From contig JAHLLM010000013.1 of NCBI GenBank assembly GCA_020444175.1, forward strand, positions 62,001 to 126,000: 64,000 bases of DNA, read 5' to 3'. Shown here in pieces: positions 10,901-19,900 of the stretch. This DNA is from Desulfobulbaceae bacterium (GTDB lineage: Bacteria; Desulfobacterota; Desulfobulbia; Desulfobulbales; SURF-16). The position numbers and the translations under genes are program-made. The number at the start of each line of letters is the position of its first letter. Within the stretch, counting starts at the first letter, position 1. The notes under the pieces were generated by a model that saw nothing but the letters and a program-made list of their open reading frames with translations, ran no database searches and was not told where the DNA came from.

Positions 10901-13900
10901 GGTCTTTACCTCAAATGCCGCACCGATTGTGGCTGAAAACACCACTGCGATTGTAACAGTTAGCGCAACGGATGCCGACCTGCCCGCCCAGACTGTGACC
11001 TACAGTATATCAGGAGGCGAGGACCAGAGTCTGTTCAGCATTGACAGTGCCTCCGGCGTACTGGCTTTTGTTGCAGCTCCCAACTTTGAAACCCCGACAG
11101 ATGCAGATACAAATAACATCTACCTTGTTGAAGTCACGGCGGATGACGGCAATACAGGCACAACCATACAGTCACTCAGCATAACGGTAACTGATGCCAA
11201 CGATGCTCCCATCATTAACTCAAACCTTACTCCGGCAATTGAAGAAAACAGCACGGCAATCAGCACGGTAACGGTTGCTGATGAAGATGTTGCGTCTACT
11301 GCCTCCTTCACCATTAGCGGCGGGGCGGATCAGCTCCTGTTCAATATTGACAATCTGAGCGGCGCCTTATCCTTTGTTAGCGCACCTGATTTTGAGGCTC
11401 CAACAGACGCCGACACCAATAATATATACATTGTTGAGGTCACTGCGGATGATGGCAATGGCGGCACGGACGTCCAGACAGTCAACGTTACGGTAACCGA
11501 CGGTAACGATGCCCCGACTCTTATTTCCATCAGCAACAGCGCTGTCACTGATCTTACTGACACTACTGGCGGTTTTTCAATTGGCATCCTGTCCACAACA
11601 GATGTGGATGCTGGAGACAGCTTTACCTATTCAGTGGTTGGCGGAGCTGACCAGGCAAATTTCTCCATCAGCGGTGCCGGTTCCAACGAACTGTTTATAG
11701 ACGACGGCGTACTGGATTTCGAGACCAAATCAACTTATGCAGTTATTGTTCGCTCAAATGATGCAGGAGCTCTTTTCCATGATCAAACCCTTACTATCAC
11801 CGTTGTCGATGCCAACGATGCACCGATTATCACCTCCAGTGCGAGCCCAAGCATAACTGAAAACACTACTGCCGTGCTGACCGTTACTGCAACTGACGCA
11901 GATCTGCCGCCACAGGCTATTACCTTCTCAATTACCGGTGGTGACGATCAGGCCCTGTTCACAATTGACGGCACCTCCGGCGCATTGTCCTTTATTGCGG
12001 CTCCTGATTTTGAGACTCCTGGTGATTCCGACACCAACAATGTCTACCTTGTTGCAGTAACGGCTGACGACGGCAATACAGGCACGAATGTTCAACTGAT
12101 CAGCGTTACTGTAGCCGATGACAACGAAGCCCCCACTCTTATTTCCATCAGCAACAGTACACTGACTGACCAGACCGATACCAACGGCGGTTATGCAGTT
12201 GGCACCCTGACCACCACTGATATTGATGCTGGTGAGACCTTCACCTATTCTATTGCGGGTGGAATTGATTCCGACTATTTCTCGATCGGCGGCGCCGGTT
12301 CAAACGAACTCTTCATTGATAACGGCATTGTCGATTTTGAGACCAAGTCAAGTTATGAAGTTATCGTCCGCACCACGGATTCGGGCACTCTGACCCATGA
12401 TGAAACATTTATTATCAGCGTTTCCGACACCAATGACCCACCGGTCTTTACTTCGACGACAACCCCAAGTATGGCCGAAAATACGACAGCGGTTATTACG
12501 GTGACAACCACGGATGCCGACCTGCCCGCCCAGACTGTGACCTACAGTATATCCGGTGGCGTTGACCAGAGTCTGTTCAGCATTGACAATCTGAGCGGCG
12601 CACTGGCTTTTGTTGCAGCTCCCAACTTTGAAGCTCCGGCAGATGCAGACACAAATAATATCTACCTTATTGAAGTCACGGCGGATGACGGCAATACAGG
12701 CACAACCATACAGTCACTCAGCATAACGGTAACTGATGCCAACGATGCACCTGTCATTAACTCAAACCTTGCTCCCGCAATTGAGGAAAACAGTACGGCA
12801 ATCAGCACGGTAACGGTTGCGGACGAAGATATTGCTTCTTCGGCCACCTTCTCTATCACCGGCGGGGCTGATCAGCTCCTGTTCAACATTGACAATCTGA
12901 GTGGCGCCTTATCCTTTGTTAGCGCACCTGATTTTGAGGTTCCAACTGACGCCGACACCAATAATATATACCTTGTTGAGGTCACTGCGGATGATGGCAA
13001 TGGCGGCACGGACGTCCAGACAATCAACGTTACGGTAACCGACGGCAACGATGCCCCTACTTTGGTTTCTATCAGCAACAGTGCTGTTGCTGACTTAGCT
13101 GAGACAACTGGTGGTTTCTCAGTTGGCACCCTGACAACCACTGACGTAGATGCTGGCGACAGTTTTACCTATTCTGTTGTAGGTGGTGCCGATCAATTAA
13201 ATTTTGCCATTGGAGGTGCGCTTTCTGATGAACTGCTTCTTGACGACGGCGTACTCGATTTTGAGACCAAGCCAAGTTACGAGGTTATTGTCAGGGCAAC
13301 TGATGGTGGCGGACTGACCTATGATCAGCCACTGACCATTACTGTTGTTGATGCCAATGACGCACCGGTGATTACATCAAGCGCCGTTAGCAGTGTGGAG
13401 GAAAACACCACTGCCGTTCTGGCCGTAACAGCCACGGATGCGGACCTTCCGGCCCAGACCCTCACCTTCTCCATCAGCGGTGGAGACGACCAGACCCTGT
13501 TTGCCATTGATGGCACAAGCGGTGCATTGTCCTTTATTGCTGCCCCAGATTTCGAGGCCCCCGGCGATCTCGATGCCAACAATGTCTATCTTGTCCAGGT
13601 CACAGCCGATGATGGCAACCTCGGCACGGACGTACAACTGATCACTGTCACAATTACCGATACCAATGATGCCCCGGTTATTACATCAACGGCTACAGCT
13701 ATTGTTGTTGAGAATACCACTACGGTACTCACCATTACCTCTACGGATGAGGACCAGCCGACTCAGACGGTTACCTACTCGCTGACAGGTGGCGCCGATC
13801 AAAGCTTCTTCAGTATCAACAGCAGCAGCGGAGCATTATCCTTTATTGCGGCTCCTGATTTTGAGGTACTTGCCGACTTTGACGGCAATAATATCTATGA

Positions 13901-16900
13901 AGTTGAGGTTACCGCCAATGACGGCAACGGAGGAACTGGAGCGCAGATTGTAAGTGTCACTGTTACCAACGCAAACGAAACTCCATCGCTCATCACTCTT
14001 TCGAACAATACCATTATTGAAAACACTGACACAACCACTCCTGTGTCTGTAGGCCTTTTAAGCACCACTGATGTTGATTCTGCTGATACCTTTACCTACT
14101 CTGTTTCTGGAGGTGCTGACGCAACTCAATTCTCAATCGGCGGCAGTGGATCAGACGAACTCATGATCAGTAATGGTATTCTGAACTATGAAGCAAAATC
14201 AAGCTATCAGGTCGTTGTGCGTACCACGGACGCTGGTGGCCTCTTTTATGATGAAACCTTTATAATCAGCGTGCTCGACACCAATGATGCACCGGTGATT
14301 ACCTCAAACGCAACCGGGGATGTGGTAGAGAATACGACCTCGGTTATGACGGTTACGGCAACTGATTCAGATTTCCCTTTGCAAACGGTATCATTTGCCT
14401 TAACAGGTGGCGTCGATGTGGCCCACTTTGCCATCAACAGCGTCAGCGGCCAATTATTCTTCCTCGCAGCACGTGACTATGAAGCTCCTGCTGATTTTGA
14501 CTCCAACAACATTTATGAAGTTGAAGTAAGCGCAGATGACGGAAACGGTGGCATCACTCCGCAACTCATAAGCGTGACAATCACGGATATCAACGAATCT
14601 CCCAGCCTTGTTTCAATCAGTGCCAGCAGCGTTACTGACCAGACTGACACCACAGGTGGTTTTTCTATTGGCACACTTACAACCACTGATGTCGACACTG
14701 GAGATACATTCAGCTATGCGGTGGTTGGCGGCGCTGACCAGGTTCATTTCTCAATTGGGGGCACATTCCTTGATAGGCTGTTTATCGATGACGGCATCCT
14801 GGATTTTGAGACCCAGTCCAGCTATGAAGTTGTTGTTCGAACTACCGATGCTGGTGCTTTGAGCCACGATGAAACTCTTACTATCACCATTATTGACAGT
14901 AATGACGCTCCGACAATTACCTCCAGCGCAACTGGAATCGTGGCTGAAAACACCACCTCTGTATTAACGGTAACAGCTACGGATGTAGATGTGCCTGCCC
15001 AGACCATTACGTTCTCCATAACCGGAGGAGATGATCAAGCCCTGTTTGCCATAGACGGGGCCAGCGGCGCCCTGTCCTTCCTTACAGCTCCTGATTATGA
15101 AATTCCCGGAGATGTTGACAGTAACAACATTTATCTTGTCCAGGTCACCGCTGATGACGGTAACGGCGGATCCGACATCCAAACAATTACGATAACGGTA
15201 ACCGATGACAATGATACGCCAACCATGGTCTCAATCAGCAACAATATTATTGCAGATCTGACAGACACAACAGGAGGTTTGTCAATCGGCTCTCTGACCA
15301 CCACTGATCAGGACCCTCTGGACACTTTTACCTATTCAGTGGCTGGCGGTGCAGACTTTGCAAACTTTGCCATTGGCGGAGCGGGCAATGAGCTTATCAT
15401 CACTGATGGTGTTATTGATTTTGAAACCAAATCCAGTTATGAGGTTGTGGTTCGAAGTACCGACTCAGGGTCTCTTTTCCATGACCAGACTTTCATCATC
15501 ACAGTTACCGATGTTAATGACGCTCCGGTTATTACCTCCGCTGCCACCGCCAATGTGGTTGAAAATACCACTGCAGTTCTTACCGTATCAGCCACTGACG
15601 CGGATCTTCCGGCCCAGACCATCTCGTTTACTATCAGCGGAGGTGCTGATCAGGGTCTATTTGCAATCAACAGCAGCAGCGGTGCCTTGTCTTTTGCAGT
15701 TGCTCCTGATTTTGAAGCCCCGTCAGACTTTGACGCAAACAATATTTATGAAGTCGAAGTTACGGCAAATGACGGAAATGGTGGAACGGGTTCCCAAACC
15801 ATCAATGTCACGGTCACCGACAGCAACGATGCTCCGGTCATTACCTCCAGTGCGGCACCAAGCGTAGCTGAAAATACCACTGCCGTATTGACCGTAACTG
15901 CCACGGATGCCGACGTGCCGGCCCAAACAATTACCTTCGCCATTACCGGTGGTGACGACCAAACCCTGTTTGCTCTTGACAGTGCCAGCGGTGCCCTGTC
16001 CTTTGTTGCGGCTCCTGACTTTGAGGCTGCTGGAGACCTGGATACCAACAACATCTATGTTGTTGAGGTCACGGCTCATGACGGCAACCTTGGTACGGAT
16101 ATCCAAACAATCAGCATTACAGTCACAGACGACAATGAAACGCCAACTCTAATTAGCATCAGCAACAGCACTGTTGTCGATCAGACTGACACCACAGGCG
16201 GCTCTGCAGTCGGAACCCTGACCACCACTGACATTGATACAGGTGATACCTTTAGCTATGCCGTCGTTGGCGGAGCGGACCTGGCTTATTTCTCAATTGG
16301 CGGAGCTCTTTCCGACGAACTGCTCATCGATAATGGTGTGCTTGATTTTGAGACCCAGGCCAGCTATGAGGTTATTGTCAGGACAACTGATTCAGGCGCG
16401 CTCAGCCATGATGAAACCTTTATCATCAGTGTCACTGATACCAACGATCCTCCGGTCTTCACCTCAAGCGCTACCCCAAGCGTGGCGGAGAATACCACTC
16501 CGGTTATAACGGTTACCTCGACAGATGCCGATCTTCCTGCCCAGAGCGTGACCTACAGCATAACAGGCGGAATCGACCAGGCACACTTCAATATTGACAG
16601 CGTTTCCGGAGCATTGGCCTTTGTGGCGGCTCCAAACTTCGAAGCACCGGCAGATGCCGACACCGACAATATCTACCTGGTGGAAGTGACTGCCGATGAC
16701 GGCAATACCGGCACAACAGTTCAGGCTCTCAGTGTGACGGTCTCGGATGCCAACGATGCTCCGCAGATAAACTCCAGTGCTACTCCAAACATGGAGGAGA
16801 ACAGCACTGCGGTTATAACAGTAACTGTCACGGACGAAGATGCCTCTGCCACTGCTACCTACAGTATAACCGGCGGTCTTGACCAGGCGTTGTTCAACAT

Positions 16901-19900
16901 AAATGGCAACAGCGGCGATTTGACTTTTATCTCTGCTCCTGATTTTGAGATTCCATCCGACACGGACACGAACAACGTTTATCAGGTTGAAGTGACTGCC
17001 GACGACGGCAACGGCGGCACTGATGCTCAAACCATCAGCGTTACAGTTACTGACGGCAACGATGCTCCGACACTGATTGCAATCAGCAACAGCGTTGTTA
17101 CAGATCTGGCTGACACCACAGGCGGAATGTCTGTGGGCACCCTTACATCCACCGACGTGGATGCTGGTGACAGCTTCAGCTACTCCGTGGTTGGCGGAGC
17201 CGACCTGGCGAATTTCTTCATTGGCGGCGCAGCTACTGACGAGCTGCTTCTTGACGACGGCGTACTCGATTTCGAAACCCAGGCCAGTTACGCGGTCATT
17301 GTTCGAACAACCGACACCGGTGGTCTTTCCCATGACCAACCCTTGACCATCACAGTTGTTGATGCCAATGATGCTCCGGTGATCACCTCCAGTGCGACTC
17401 CGGATATGGCTGAAAACACCACCGCAGTGCTGACGGTAACCGCCACGGATGCAGACCTTCCCCCTCAGACCATTACCTTTGCAATTAGCGGCGGAGACGA
17501 CCAGGCCATGTTTGCCATTGATGGCGCAAGCGGCGCCCTCTCCTTCCTTGCTGCCCCTGACTTTGAAACTCCAGGCGATATCGATGCCAACAACATCTAT
17601 CTTGTTGAAGTCACGGCTAATGACGGCAACCTCGGCACGCAGGTACAATTAATCAGTGTAAGCGTGACCGATGCCAATGATGCACCGGTGATCACCTCAT
17701 CCGCCAGCGCCGATGTAGCGGAAAATACCACAACGGTTATGACCGTGACTGCAACGGATGAAGACGTACCAGCCCAGACGGTCACCTTCTCCATCTCCGG
17801 TGGTGTTGACCAGTCCCTTTTCAGTATTAACGCCAGCACCGGCGTCTTGACCTTCATCAGTGCCCCTGATTATGAAATTCCTACTGACTTTGACGCCAAT
17901 AATGTCTATGAGGTTGCGGTTACGGCTGATGACGCAAATTCCGGCACCGTTACGCAGACAATAAATGTCACGGTGACCACTGCCAATGAAACTCCGAGCC
18001 TTATTTCAATCAGCAACAGTGCTCTTGCTGAAAATATTGACACAACGACTCCTGTTTCAGTCGGTACCCTGACGACCACTGATACTGACGCCGGTGACAC
18101 CTTCACCTATACTATTTCAGGTGGAACCGACCAGGCCAGATTCTCCATTGGCGGCGCTGCTTCCGATGAGCTTCTCATCAGCCATGGTGTGCTTAATTAT
18201 GAGGCGAAATCAAGCTATTCGGTCATTGTACGCACCACTGATGCAGGCGGTCTCTTCCATGATGAATCGTTTACCATCACTATCAACGATCTTAATGACG
18301 CACCTGTTATTACTTCTGCCAGTACCCGTAATGTAGCTGAGAACACAACCACAGTCACAACAGTTTCTGCCACGGATGAAGATTTACCGCCTCAAACAAT
18401 CACTTTTTCTTTAACAGGCGGAAATGATTTTGCCCTGTTTGCAATCAACAGCGGCAGCGGCCAACTGGCATTTCTCGCCTCACCCGACTTTGAGATTCCT
18501 TCCGACCTTGACAGCAATAATATTTATGAAGTTGAAGTCACGGCCAACGACGGCAGCGGCGGAGTTGATACACAACTTATAAATGTTACAGTAACAGATG
18601 CCAACGATGCGCCCGACCAGGTGACAATCAGCAGCAACTCGCTCAATGAGCTTACAGATACCACCGGCGGACTGTCTGTCGGCACCCTGACGACAATTGA
18701 CGTGGATGCTGTTGACAGCTTTACCTATACAGTGGTTGGCGGTGCCGATCAGATCCATTTTTCAATCGGCGGGCTATATCTTGACCAACTGATTATTGAT
18801 GATGGCGTGCTCGATTTTGAGAGCCAGTCAAGCTATGAGGTTATTGTCCGAACCACTGATTCAGGCTCACTCACCCATGATGAGACCTTGACGATTACCG
18901 TGCTTGATGTAAACGATGCCCCGACAATTACCTCACCTGCTTCGGCCAGTGTAACGGAAAACAGTACCGCTGTGATTACCGTCACTGCCAGTGATGTTGA
19001 CCTTCCGCTTCAGACCATAACCTTTTCCATCACTGGTGGCGCTGATCAGTCACTGTTTACCATTGACAGTGCCAGCGGAGCATTATCATTTGCTTCCGCG
19101 CCTGACTTTGAAATCCCAGGTGATGCTGACACCAACAATATCTATCAAATTGAAGTAACGGCAGATGACGGCACTGGCGGAACTGACGCCCAAACCATCA
19201 ATGTCACAGTAACTGATACCAACGATGCACCGACTCTCGTCACCCTCAGTAACAGCATCATTGATGAAAATATTAATACCGGTCTTGGCGTTTCCATAGG
19301 AACCCTGACCACGACGGATCAGGATGCCGCAGATACTTTCAGCTATTCGATAATCGGCGGAATCGATATGGCACTCTTCTCTGTTGCCGGAACAAATCTG
19401 GATGAGCTTATTCTCACTGATGGCGTGCTGAACTTTGAATTAAAAGCAAGCTATGATGTCATTATTCGCACCACTGATGCAGGTTCCCTGAGTCATGACC
19501 AGCCCCTGACCGTTATTGTCAATAATGTCAACGATGCCCCTGTGGGTACAGTGGCTATAAACGGCACGGTGGCCGAGGACCAGATTCTTACAGCAGACCC
19601 AAGCGGACTTGCGGACGAAGATGGCCTGGGTGTATTCAGCTACCAGTGGCAGCGCGACAGCGTGAACATTGCCGGCGCAACGGCCATTACCTATACTCTT
19701 GGTGACGACGATGTGGGAACAAGCATGACGGTTGTTGTCAGCTATGTGGATCTTGGCGGCACTGCGGAGAATGTAATTAGTTCCGCAACAATTCCTGTTG
19801 TCAATGTTAATGATCCGCCAGTGGGTAACGATGCGGCCGTCTCTCCGGTTGAAGACACCACATTTAATGGAACTTTGACAGCCACTGATATTGATAATCT

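Noticed and set aside
16464-17648. 394-codon open frame antisense to the giant gene
   Set aside because: It mirrors cadherin repeats on the opposite strand with periodic artefact composition (VGSANHG, AVAVSN) and has no ribosome site. It exists because the repeats avoid certain codons, like the other antisense frames along 5.4-21 kb.
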